A stretch of DNA of 42,131 bases from Pseudomonas aegrilactucae (lineage in GTDB: Bacteria; Pseudomonadota; Gammaproteobacteria; Pseudomonadales; Pseudomonadaceae), in NCBI RefSeq assembly GCF_019168305.1, contig NZ_JAHTBI010000107.1, positions 1 through 42,131 on the forward strand, read 5' to 3'. The position numbers were made by a program, and so were the translations under genes. Shown here one piece after another: positions 1-6,974 of the stretch (positions are counted from its first letter, which is position 1; the number at the start of each line of letters is the position of its first letter). Below the pieces are notes generated by a model, which did no database searches, had not been told where the DNA came from, and saw nothing but the letters and a program-made list of their open reading frames with translations.

Positions 1-13
1 TCAATGCAAGCCC

Positions 14-45
14 AAAAAAAGACAGCCGTCATTTCGTGACGGCTG
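14..45 (-). terminator. Rho-independent terminator for leftward transcription
   Basis: A perfect 9-bp inverted repeat (CAGCCGTCA / TGACGGCTG, arms 23-31 and 37-45, 5-nt loop) is followed on the minus strand by seven T residues (positions 14-20). It lies about 100 bases beyond the stop of the leftward IclR gene and is the likely end of that transcript. Confidence 0.75.
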
Positions 46-69
46 CCTTCTGTAGCCCCTGTGGGTCCC

Positions 70-141
70 TTCGCTGGCAAGCCAGCTCCCACACGTTCTG
101 CGAGCACCGCAATATCCTGTGGGAGCTGGCTTGCCAGCGAA
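70..141. repeat. REP pair (REPIN-like), inverted copies
   Basis: Two copies of TTCGCTGGCAAGCCAGCTCC plus CAC face each other, at 70-92 and, inverted, at 118-141. Each copy contains its own short palindrome (GCTGGC..GCCAGC). The same pair recurs at 8909-8990. The sequence type is the intergenic REP of fluorescent pseudomonads, and the facing arrangement fits a REPIN mobilised by a RAYT transposase elsewhere in the genome. Confidence 0.85.
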
Positions 142-146
142 GCTTT

Positions 147-923
147 TTAGACAAACAACTCGGAAGCAGGCGTGGCCGCCGACAGTTCCGCCGTCGCCGC
201 AAGCAAGGCCGGCGCCAGCTCGTGCAAGCGCGCCTCGCTCATGCGCGCCGTGGGCCCGGCCACGCTCAGCACGCCCACCACATGCCCATCCTGCGGGTGC
301 TGCACCACCGCCGCCAACGCCGAAGTGCCCAGCGCCGAACTCTCCACCACCCACGCATACCCCAGCTCGCGGGCCATGCGCAAACGCTCCAGCAACGCGG
401 CATTGGAGGCCGGCGCATTCGGCCCGAAATCTTCGCGCCGGCCCACGCCCTGACGCTCCACCAGCAACAACGCCTGGGCATCGCTCAGGCTGGCCAGCCA
501 GGCATGTCCCGAGGCGCTGTAGAACAACGGCGCCTCGCGCCCCATGTCGGGGTCGTAGCGCAGCCCCGAGCGGGCGCCCTGGGCCTTGGCGATCCACACC
601 TGGCGCTCGCCGTCGATGACCCCCAGGCGCACCAGTTCGCCAGTCTGCCCGGCCAACTGGTCAAGAATCGGCTGGACGATGTCGGCACCGCTTTGCGCCA
701 GGTAGCGAAAACCCATGCCCACCAGCTTGGTGCTCAGCAGGTAGCGGCTGCTCTCGGGGTTCTGGCGCACGTAGCCCAGCCGCATCAGCTCGGCGAGCAT
801 GCGATGGGTCGCGCTCTTGGGGATGCCCAACTGCTCGGCCAGACTCTGCATCGGCAACCCGCGCGGCTCGCTGGTGAGGCTTTCGAGAAGGCTGAAAGCA
901 CGTTCGATCTGACTGCCGGCCAT
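147..923 (-). CDS. IclR-family transcriptional regulator
   Basis: This 258-residue protein has an N-terminal winged helix-turn-helix at about residues 5-65, with the recognition region around QSLAEQLGIPKSATHRMLAE. The IclR effector domain (about 75-250) follows and includes the conserved stretch ALGTSALAAVV. ATG at 923 was chosen because the homology begins there; the frame stays open upstream only as antisense to the next gene. The gene diverges from the flavoprotein gene at 1095. Two perfect palindromes lie between them, so it probably controls that gene and itself. The effector is unknown and is presumably a substrate of the flavoprotein pathway. Confidence 0.93.
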   Translation of the reverse strand: MAGSQIERAFSLLESLTSEPRGLPMQSLAEQLGIPKSATHRMLAELMRLGYVRQNPESSRYLLSTKLVGMGFRYLAQSGADIVQPILDQLAGQTGELVRLGVIDGERQVWIAKAQGARSGLRYDPDMGREAPLFYSASGHAWLASLSDAQALLLVERQGVGRREDFGPNAPASNAALLERLRMARELGYAWVVESSALGTSALAAVVQHPQDGHVVGVLSVAGPTARMSEARLHELAPALLAATAELSAATPASELFV

Positions 924-982
924 GGTCACGGTCCCTGAAAATTTTGCCGATTCTAAAGAGCGCCGGGCAAAGCGCCAACCAA

Positions 983-1001
983 GTGTTCGATCTTCGAACA
1001 C
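983..1001. promoter_or_regulatory. Perfect palindrome, candidate operator
   Basis: GTGTTCGA-TCT-TCGAACAC is a perfect 8-3-8 inverted repeat in the divergent gap between the IclR gene and the flavoprotein gene, 60 bases upstream of the regulator's start. It suits a dimeric regulator, most likely the IclR protein acting on its own promoter. Its sequence differs from the second palindrome at 1045. Confidence 0.55.
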
Positions 1002-1044
1002 CTTTGCACATCCCCACTTGGCGCCCGAGGCGCAATCAATGAAT

Positions 1045-1061
1045 ATGGAACCATGTTCCAT
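1045..1061. promoter_or_regulatory. IclR-type operator palindrome
   Basis: ATGGAAC-CAT-GTTCCAT is a perfect 7-3-7 inverted repeat ending 33 bases before the flavoprotein start. The TGGAA..TTCCA arms resemble the classical IclR-family site (TGGAAATNATTTCCA), so this is the better candidate for IclR control of the downstream gene. Confidence 0.6.
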
Positions 1062-1094
1062 AATAATAACTTTTGCGCACTGCGAGGCCTTTGC

Positions 1095-2813
1095 ATGACA
1101 GCCCACTCCCCTTCCCCACGCTCGGTCGACTGCGATGTACTGGTGATCGGCTCCGGCGCTGCCGGCCTGAGCGCGGCGGTAACCGCAGCGTTTCACGGGC
1201 AGAAGGTCATCGTGGTAGAAAAAGACCCGGTGTTCGGCGGCGCCACCGCCTGGTCCGGTGGCTGGATGTGGGTACCGTGCAACCCGCTGGCGCGTCGTGC
1301 CGGCATCATCGAAGACCGCTCGGCACCGCGCACCTACCTGGAACATGAGCTGGGCGAGCGTTTCGACCCGGCGCTGATCGACGCCTTTCTGGAGGCGGCG
1401 CCGAACATGGTGGGGTTCTTCGAGCGTCACACGGCGCTGCAGTTCGCCGACGGCAACGGCATCGCCGATATCCATGGCGACAGCCCCGGGGCGGGCACCG
1501 GGGGACGCTCGGTGATCGCCGCCCCGCTTGACGCCCGCACGGTCGGCAAGCTGCTCAAGCGCCTGCGCAGGACAATGCGCGAGACCTCGTTCATGGGCAT
1601 GCCGATCATGGCGGGCAAGGACCTCACCGCCTTCCTCACCCTGACCCGCTCCTGGCGCTCGCTGCTGCATGTGGCCAAGCGTCTCACGCGCCACCTGCTC
1701 GACCTGGCGTGTCACGGCCGGGCCATGCAACTGGTCAATGGCGTGGCGCTGATTGCCCGCCTGGCCAAGTCGGCCGAAGACCTTGGCGTGCAGCTGTGGG
1801 CATCGGCCCCCGCACGGCGCCTGCTGCACACCGAAGGGCGCGTGACGGGCGCGGTAGTCGAGACCCCCTGCGGCGAGGTCACGGTCCATGCGCGCAAGGC
1901 GGTGGTACTGGCAGCCGGCGGTTTCCCCAACGATATCGAGCGGCGCAAGGCGCTGTTCCCGCGTACCCCGACCGGGCATGAACACCTGGCCTTGCCGCCG
2001 CTGGGCGCCAGCGGCGACGGCCTGCGGCTGGGCGAGAGCGTCGGCGCGCGGGTGGCCGACGACCTGTACAGCCCGGTGGCCTGGGCGCCGGTGTCGAAGG
2101 TGCCGTACAAGGACGGTACCTTCGGGCATTTCCCGCACATCATCGAACGCGCCAAACCGGGCATCATCGGCGTGCTGGCCGACGGCAAACGCTTCGTCAA
2201 CGAGGCCAACGGCTATTACGACTATGTCAGCGCCCTGGTCGCCAGCGCGCCCGGCCAGCAGGTGGCCTCGTGGCTGATCTGCAGCCATGCCTTCCAGCGC
2301 CGCTACGGCCTGGGCATCTCACGGCCATTTCCGTTGCCGGTGACGCCGTTCATTCGCTCGGGCTACCTGAAGAGCGGCCACAGCATCGAGGCGCTGGCCA
2401 GCGCCTGCGGCATTGATCCGCAAGGGCTGAGCGCCACCGTGAACGAGTACAACCGCCACGCACGGCTGGGCCAGGACCCCGCGTTCGGTCGCGGCAGTAC
2501 ACCCTACAACCGCAAGCAAGGCGACGCCTTGCACCAGCCCAATCCGTGCGTGGCGCCGATCGAGCAGGGGCCGTTCTATGCCGTGAAAGTGGAGCCGGGG
2601 TGCTTCGGCACGTTTGCCGGGCTCAGGACCAACGCCCACGCACAGGTGCTGGATGCGCAGCAACAGCCGATCGCGGGGTTGTATGCCGCCGGGTGCGACA
2701 TGGCCAGCATCATGGGCGGGCATTACCCGGCGGGCGGGATAAACCTGGGGCCGGCGATGACCTTCGGCTATATCGCCGGGCGGCATATTGCCGGGGTCAG
2801 CGCCTACGAATAG
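1095..2813 (+). CDS. FAD-dependent dehydrogenase, KstD/fumarate reductase flavoprotein family
   Basis: This 572-residue protein opens with a Rossmann FAD-binding motif (VLVIGSGAAGLSAA, Gly19/Gly21/Gly24). It continues with VVEKDPVFGGATAWSGGW and ends with the family's C-terminal FAD signature PAGGINLGPAMTFGYIAGRH. The layout is that of 3-ketosteroid delta1-dehydrogenases and related 2-enoate/tricarballylate dehydrogenases. No signal peptide is seen, so it is probably cytosolic. ATG 1095 is preferred over the in-frame ATG at 1053, which lies inside the operator palindrome. The substrate cannot be named. Control by the divergent IclR protein is likely. Confidence 0.85.
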   Translation: MTAHSPSPRSVDCDVLVIGSGAAGLSAAVTAAFHGQKVIVVEKDPVFGGATAWSGGWMWVPCNPLARRAGIIEDRSAPRTYLEHELGERFDPALIDAFLEAAPNMVGFFERHTALQFADGNGIADIHGDSPGAGTGGRSVIAAPLDARTVGKLLKRLRRTMRETSFMGMPIMAGKDLTAFLTLTRSWRSLLHVAKRLTRHLLDLACHGRAMQLVNGVALIARLAKSAEDLGVQLWASAPARRLLHTEGRVTGAVVETPCGEVTVHARKAVVLAAGGFPNDIERRKALFPRTPTGHEHLALPPLGASGDGLRLGESVGARVADDLYSPVAWAPVSKVPYKDGTFGHFPHIIERAKPGIIGVLADGKRFVNEANGYYDYVSALVASAPGQQVASWLICSHAFQRRYGLGISRPFPLPVTPFIRSGYLKSGHSIEALASACGIDPQGLSATVNEYNRHARLGQDPAFGRGSTPYNRKQGDALHQPNPCVAPIEQGPFYAVKVEPGCFGTFAGLRTNAHAQVLDAQQQPIAGLYAAGCDMASIMGGHYPAGGINLGPAMTFGYIAGRHIAGVSAYE

Positions 2814-2871
2814 GCGCGCCGGCAGCTGTTAGACTGGCGACCTAATCACCCCTCAGGGAAGCCAGCCGACC

Positions 2872-3783
2872 ATGGACCAGATCAGCGCGATGCAGGCGTT
2901 TCGCCGCGTGGTAGAGAGTGGTGGTTTCAGCGCCGCTGCGGCCCTGACCGGGCAATCGCACACCGTGCTGTCGCGCCAGGTCAAGAACCTGGAGCGCCAC
3001 CTCGGCACCCAGTTGCTCAGCCGCACCACGCGGCGCCTGCACGTCACCGAAGCCGGCGCACTGTGCTACCGCCATTGCGTGCAGGTGCTGGAGCAGCTCG
3101 AAGCCATGAGCCTGGAGATTTCCGAACACCAGCAGCAACCCACAGGCACCCTGCGCCTGAGCGTGGCCACGGCATTCGGTGAACTGGAGCTGGGGCGCTG
3201 GCTACCGGACTTCGTCGAGCGCTTCGACCAGTTGCAGGTGGAGCTCATCTGCACCGACCGCTTTGTGGACATGCTCGAAGAAGGGGTCGATGTGTGCCTG
3301 CGGGTGACCACCCACCTGCCCGACTCCAACCTGGTGGCCCGGCAACTGGCCGTCAGCGAAGTCGTGCTGGTAGCCGCCCCCGCGTACCTGCAGCGCTGGC
3401 CGGCCCCCATCGAACCGCACACCCTGGGCGAGCATGCGTTGCTCGGCTACAACCGCCTGGCCCAGCCGCAACGGCTGAGCCTGCAGGGGCCCGACGGGCA
3501 GCGCCTGGACGTGGCAATGCCCAGCCGGCTGAGCGCCAACTCGCCGATGGCGTTGCGTGCGGCGGCCATTGCCGGCCTGGGTATCGCCAGCTTCGACCGC
3601 TTCATCGTGCATGACGCCCTGCTCGACGGGCGCCTGGTACAGGTGCTGCCCGAATGGCAGCAGCCCTCCCGGCACGTGTACGCGATGTTCCCCCAAAGCC
3701 GCTATCTGGCGCCCAAGGTTCGGGCATTGGTCGAGTATGCGCGGGCGTACTACGCTGAACCACGATGGGAAATCAAGATGTGA
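2872..3783 (+). CDS. LysR-family transcriptional regulator
   Basis: This 303-residue protein has an N-terminal winged HTH (residues 1-60; FSAAAALTGQSHTVLSRQVKNLE) and a periplasmic-binding-like effector domain from about residue 90. The motif SRTTRRLHVTEAG and the PAYLQRWPAP segment place it in the large CrgA-like LysR group. It starts 58 bases after the flavoprotein gene on the same strand and could be read through from it. The cupin gene follows 100 bases downstream. The target is unknown; the neighbouring flavoprotein or cupin genes are the first candidates. Confidence 0.93.
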   Translation: MDQISAMQAFRRVVESGGFSAAAALTGQSHTVLSRQVKNLERHLGTQLLSRTTRRLHVTEAGALCYRHCVQVLEQLEAMSLEISEHQQQPTGTLRLSVATAFGELELGRWLPDFVERFDQLQVELICTDRFVDMLEEGVDVCLRVTTHLPDSNLVARQLAVSEVVLVAAPAYLQRWPAPIEPHTLGEHALLGYNRLAQPQRLSLQGPDGQRLDVAMPSRLSANSPMALRAAAIAGLGIASFDRFIVHDALLDGRLVQVLPEWQQPSRHVYAMFPQSRYLAPKVRALVEYARAYYAEPRWEIKM

Positions 3784-3883
3784 TCTGTGCAAGAAGCACA
3801 CAGGTTCTGGGCTGCTTCTGCCGTATTTGTGCGTTCGTTGTTTGATTAACCTTCTTTCGATTGTTCATCAGAGGGTTTCAACC

Positions 3884-4354
3884 ATGAAAGCACTTCGAGT
3901 TACCGCCGCCGGCTTGCTGCTGGCAGCTTGCGCCACTACCGCCGTGGCTGCCGTCTGCTACTGCACCGCCCCACTCATCTCCCTGCCGAAAAATGCGCTG
4001 ACCTGGAAAGTGGTACCGGGCACCAACAACAACGTCACCTACGCCAACGTGCAGGGCGACATCCTGGGCAATGGTGCCTACGAGGCCTTCGTCAGTTTCC
4101 GTCCCGGTGTGGACAATGGCTACCACACCCACACCGAGACGTTGCCGACCGTGGTGATGAGCGGCGTGTTCTACGCCCGCATCAAGGACAAGAACGGCAA
4201 GCTGGTCGAGACCGAGTACCCGGCCGGTTCGTACTACCAGTTGCCGGCCGGGCTGGAACATGAGAGCGGTTGCAAGATGACCGCCAAGAAGGAGCCTTGC
4301 CTGCTGTTCCAGTACCAGCGCAACCACTTCGACCTGAACCCGGTCCCCCGCTAG
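3884..4354 (+). CDS. Exported cupin-domain protein
   Basis: This 156-residue protein has an N-terminal signal peptide (MKALRVTAAGLLLAACATTAVAA, cleavage likely after AVAA). A single small beta-barrel cupin domain follows, with the metal-binding pattern HTHTE near residues 84-88 and the second cupin motif around GSYYQLPAGLEHESG. It is predicted to be periplasmic. Paired cysteines (CYC at the mature N terminus; two later Cys) could form disulfides. It converges on pcaG with only 6 bases between the stops. The substrate is unknown, and a link to aromatic catabolism is only positional. Confidence 0.75.
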   Translation: MKALRVTAAGLLLAACATTAVAAVCYCTAPLISLPKNALTWKVVPGTNNNVTYANVQGDILGNGAYEAFVSFRPGVDNGYHTHTETLPTVVMSGVFYARIKDKNGKLVETEYPAGSYYQLPAGLEHESGCKMTAKKEPCLLFQYQRNHFDLNPVPR

Positions 4355-4360
4355 GCGGCC

Positions 4361-4966
4361 TCAGAAATCGAAGAACACCGTTTCGCCTTCACCCTGGATG
4401 CGGATATCGAAACGGTAGGCCAGCTTGCCATCCACTTCGCAACGCCGCGCGACCAAGGTCTCGCGGCGTTGTGGCTGTTCGATCAGGTTGAGCACCGGGC
4501 ACTTGGCGTTGGCCTCGCCCTCATCATCGAAATACAGGCGGGTGTGCAGGTGGATGTTGATGCCACGCGCAAACAGGCTGATGTTGATGTGCGGCGCCAT
4601 CGGCACGCCGGCCGCATTGGCCACCACACCCGGCTTGACCGTTTCCAGCGTCCACTCGCCGGCATCGAAGGTGGTGGCGGTACGGCCAAAGCTGTTGAAC
4701 GGTTTTTCCAGGTTGTAATCGTCGTGGTACTGGCCGGCCGCATCGGCCTGCCAGAACTCCAGGAACGAGTCGCGCACCAGGTGACCATTGCCGTCATAGA
4801 CATGGCCGATCAGCATAATGTGCTCGCCGGGCGCGTCGCTGCGCGCCATGCGGTTCCAGATTTCCTGATCGCGGGTCGGGTTGCCGGCCGCTTCCAGCGC
4901 CAGGCCGATGTGTACATACGGGCCGGCAGTCTGCGAGGGGGTTTCCGGCAGCAGTTCGATAGGCAT
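4361..4966 (-). CDS. pcaG: Protocatechuate 3,4-dioxygenase alpha subunit
   Basis: This 201-residue subunit of the Fe(III) intradiol dioxygenase opens protocatechuate to beta-carboxy-cis,cis-muconate in the beta-ketoadipate pathway. It carries the alpha-subunit start PETPSQTAGPYVHIGLA and the intradiol core GHVYDGNGHLVRDSFLEFWQA..GQY. The iron-ligand histidines of the beta subunit are absent, as expected: the HINI stretch replaces HIH. It lies 11 bases downstream of pcaH in the same operon, and the two subunits assemble as alpha-beta protomers in the cytosol. Confidence 0.96.
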   Translation of the reverse strand: MPIELLPETPSQTAGPYVHIGLALEAAGNPTRDQEIWNRMARSDAPGEHIMLIGHVYDGNGHLVRDSFLEFWQADAAGQYHDDYNLEKPFNSFGRTATTFDAGEWTLETVKPGVVANAAGVPMAPHINISLFARGINIHLHTRLYFDDEGEANAKCPVLNLIEQPQRRETLVARRCEVDGKLAYRFDIRIQGEGETVFFDF

Positions 4967-4977
4967 GACGGGGCTCC

Positions 4978-5697
4978 TCAGCGGTTTTCGAAATGGGTCT
5001 TGCGCTGGCCGCGCAACACGATGTCAAAGCGGTAGGCCAGGCAATCCATGGGGTTGGCGTTGCTCATGTCGAGCTTGGCAATCAGGCTCTGTACCGCGTC
5101 CGGGTTGGCGATCGACTTGACGATCGGGCACATCGGGATCAGCGGGTCGCCTTCGAAGTACAGCTGGGTGATCAGACGCGTGGCAATCGACGGGCCGCTG
5201 ACCGACACGTGGATATGCGCCGGGCGCCAGTCGTTCGGGCCATTGCGCCATGGGTACGGGCCCGGTTTGATGGTGCGGAAGCTGTAGTAGCCCTCGCTGT
5301 CGGTCAGGGCTCGGCCGACGCCACCGAAATTGGGGTCCAGCGGGGCCAGGTAACGATCGTTCTTGTGGCGATAACGGCCGCCGGCGTTGGCCTGCCACAT
5401 CTCCACCAGGGTGTGCGGGATCGGCTTGCCATACTGGTCGCACACGCGCCCGGCAACGATGATGCGCTCGCCGATCGGCAAGCCGCCATGGTTGAAGTTC
5501 AGCAGCAGGTCATTGTCGTGCTCGGCGAATTTCAGGTGAGAGAAATCCGGCCCAGTGCTTTCGCTGATGGACTGTGGAATGCTCACCAGGGCCTGGCGCG
5601 GCGAACGCGCGATGGAGGTCTTGTAGTCAGGGGTAAAGGCTTTCGGATGCCAGTTCCGATCACGGATAACGAAACGACTGGTGTCTTGTGCAGACAT
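4978..5697 (-). CDS. pcaH: Protocatechuate 3,4-dioxygenase beta subunit
   Basis: This 239-residue iron-bearing subunit keeps all four non-haem Fe(III) ligands: Tyr109 (GGRYR), Tyr148 (GPYPW), His161 and His163 (RPAHIHV). It also has the conserved Arg158. These match Tyr108/Tyr147/His160/His162 of the P. putida enzyme counted without the initiator Met. It is the first gene of the pcaHG operon, expressed leftward. A PcaQ-type box lies about 105 bases upstream (5801-5820), which suggests LysR-type activation by a PcaQ homologue encoded outside this window. Confidence 0.97.
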   Translation of the reverse strand: MSAQDTSRFVIRDRNWHPKAFTPDYKTSIARSPRQALVSIPQSISESTGPDFSHLKFAEHDNDLLLNFNHGGLPIGERIIVAGRVCDQYGKPIPHTLVEMWQANAGGRYRHKNDRYLAPLDPNFGGVGRALTDSEGYYSFRTIKPGPYPWRNGPNDWRPAHIHVSVSGPSIATRLITQLYFEGDPLIPMCPIVKSIANPDAVQSLIAKLDMSNANPMDCLAYRFDIVLRGQRKTHFENR

Positions 5698-5800
5698 GCC
5701 GTTCTCCTCTTGTTGGTTTTTTGGAGGCCTGCACGGAACAGGCGTGATCGGCAGTGTCCCCCAGGCGTCGGTTGGCGAACATTGAAAAGAACCCCGGCAT

Positions 5801-5820
5801 CCATAACCATTTGGTTATGG
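5801..5820. promoter_or_regulatory. PcaQ-type LysR binding site upstream of pcaH
   Basis: CCATAACCATTTGGTTATGG is a perfect 8-4-8 inverted repeat. Its core ATAACC-N4-GGTTAT matches the ATAACC-N4-GGTTAA motif reported for the LysR regulator PcaQ of rhizobia and agrobacteria. It lies in the gap between pcaH and the metallopeptidase gene, nearer the latter, at a distance from pcaH compatible with activation. Confidence 0.65.
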
Positions 5821-5891
5821 TTAAAACGCCGACAGCACAAGGCGCGGTGAACTAATCTTTATCTTCATGTTTCAAGTTCAGGAGAATGCTC

Positions 5892-6776
5892 ATGCTATGG
5901 CGAAAAGGCAGGCGCAGCGACAACGTAGTCGATGCCCGCGGTGAGGGCGGTGGAGGCGGCGGCATGCGCATGGGCGGCAAGGGTCTGAGCCTGACGGCCG
6001 TGCTGCTGATCGTCGGCATCGGGCTGCTCACCGGCCAGGATCCGATGCAGATCCTCGGCCAACTGACCGGTCAGATGAGCGAGCAGAGCGCCCCGCTCAG
6101 CACCGGCGAGCGCAAGGCGCCACCGGCCGGCGACGAGCAGGCCGAATTCGTCGCCAGCATCCTGGGCGACACCGAGGACACCTGGCGGGCAATCTTTGCC
6201 CAGTCCGGGCGCCAGTACAAAGACCCGACCCTCAAGCTGTTCAGTGGCCAGGTCAACTCCGCGTGCGGCTTCGCCTCCTCGGCCACCGGGCCGTTCTACT
6301 GCCCGGCCGACCAGCAGGTGTATCTGGACATGAGCTTCTTCCGTGAAATGGAACAGCGCTTCTCCGCCGCCGGCGACTTCGCCCAGGCCTATGTGATCGC
6401 CCACGAGGTCGGCCACCACGTGCAGACCCTGCTGGGTGTGTCAGCCAAGATCGACCAGGCCCGGCGCAACGGCCAGCGCCTGCAAGGCGACAATGGTCTG
6501 TTGGTGCGCCAGGAACTGCAGGCCGACTGCCTGGCCGGGGTGTGGGCCTACCAGGCCCAGCAACGCCATAACTGGCTGGAGCCAGGTGACGTCGAGGAGG
6601 CTCTGAACGCGGCCAACGCAATCGGCGACGACCGCCTGCAACAGCAAGGCAAAGGCCGCGTGGTACCCGACTCGTTCACCCACGGCACCTCGGCGCAGCG
6701 GGTACGCTGGTTCAAGACCGGCTTCGCCAAAGGCGACATCAATCAGTGCGATACCTTTGGCGCACGCACCCTCTGA
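5892..6776 (+). CDS. Neutral zinc metallopeptidase (YpfJ family)
   Basis: This 294-residue protein has a glycine-rich cytosolic N terminus (VVDARGEGGGGGG), one transmembrane segment (about 31-48, LSLTAVLLIVGIGLLTG) and a periplasmic metallopeptidase domain. The zinc signature HEVGHH is at 171-176, with QELQADCLAGVW downstream supplying the third ligand region. ATG 5892 is chosen over ATG 5886 because AGGAG at 5880-5884 is 7 bases from 5892 and only one base from 5886. The family (YpfJ/KPN_02809) is widespread but its substrate is unknown. Confidence 0.88.
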   Translation: MLWRKGRRSDNVVDARGEGGGGGGMRMGGKGLSLTAVLLIVGIGLLTGQDPMQILGQLTGQMSEQSAPLSTGERKAPPAGDEQAEFVASILGDTEDTWRAIFAQSGRQYKDPTLKLFSGQVNSACGFASSATGPFYCPADQQVYLDMSFFREMEQRFSAAGDFAQAYVIAHEVGHHVQTLLGVSAKIDQARRNGQRLQGDNGLLVRQELQADCLAGVWAYQAQQRHNWLEPGDVEEALNAANAIGDDRLQQQGKGRVVPDSFTHGTSAQRVRWFKTGFAKGDINQCDTFGARTL

Positions 6777-6786
6777 GACGACGAAA

Positions 6787-6814
6787 GGGTGTTGACACAC
6801 GGCTGAAAACACCC
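6787..6814 (+). terminator. Weak hairpin after the metallopeptidase gene
   Basis: GGGTGTT (6787-6793) pairs with AACACCC (6808-6814) across a 14-nt loop, 10 bases after the stop. There is no clean T-run behind it, only scattered T residues, so it may be a weak terminator or just an RNA 3' stabiliser. Confidence 0.35.
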
Positions 6815-6861
6815 CTTAAACACTTTGTTGATCAATTTTGTCGGAATTAGCGAAAAAGCGT

Positions 6862-6888
6862 TTCAGCTCTGTCAGATTCAGCCGATAA
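6862..6888 (+). promoter_or_regulatory. Candidate sigma-28 (FliA) promoter of the chemoreceptor gene
   Basis: GCCGATAA at 6881-6888 is an exact match to the FliA -10 element. The -35 position 11 bases upstream (TTCAGCTC, 6862-6869) is only a partial match to TAAAGTTT. It lies 87 bases before the ATG of a chemoreceptor gene, the gene class usually under FliA control, which supports the call. Confidence 0.6.
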
Positions 6889-6974
6889 GACCAGCTCACA
6901 TCCGCTGGCCTCCAAGAAAAAAAAACCTTCCAGCGATCAGATCAAGCGAGCGCGCAAAATCCTGGAGGGATCAC

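Noticed and set aside
924..2288. Long leftward open frame extending the IclR gene upstream to 713 codons
   Set aside because: It is antisense to the well-supported flavoprotein gene. GC-rich codon use keeps opposite frames open, and IclR homology begins only at 923.
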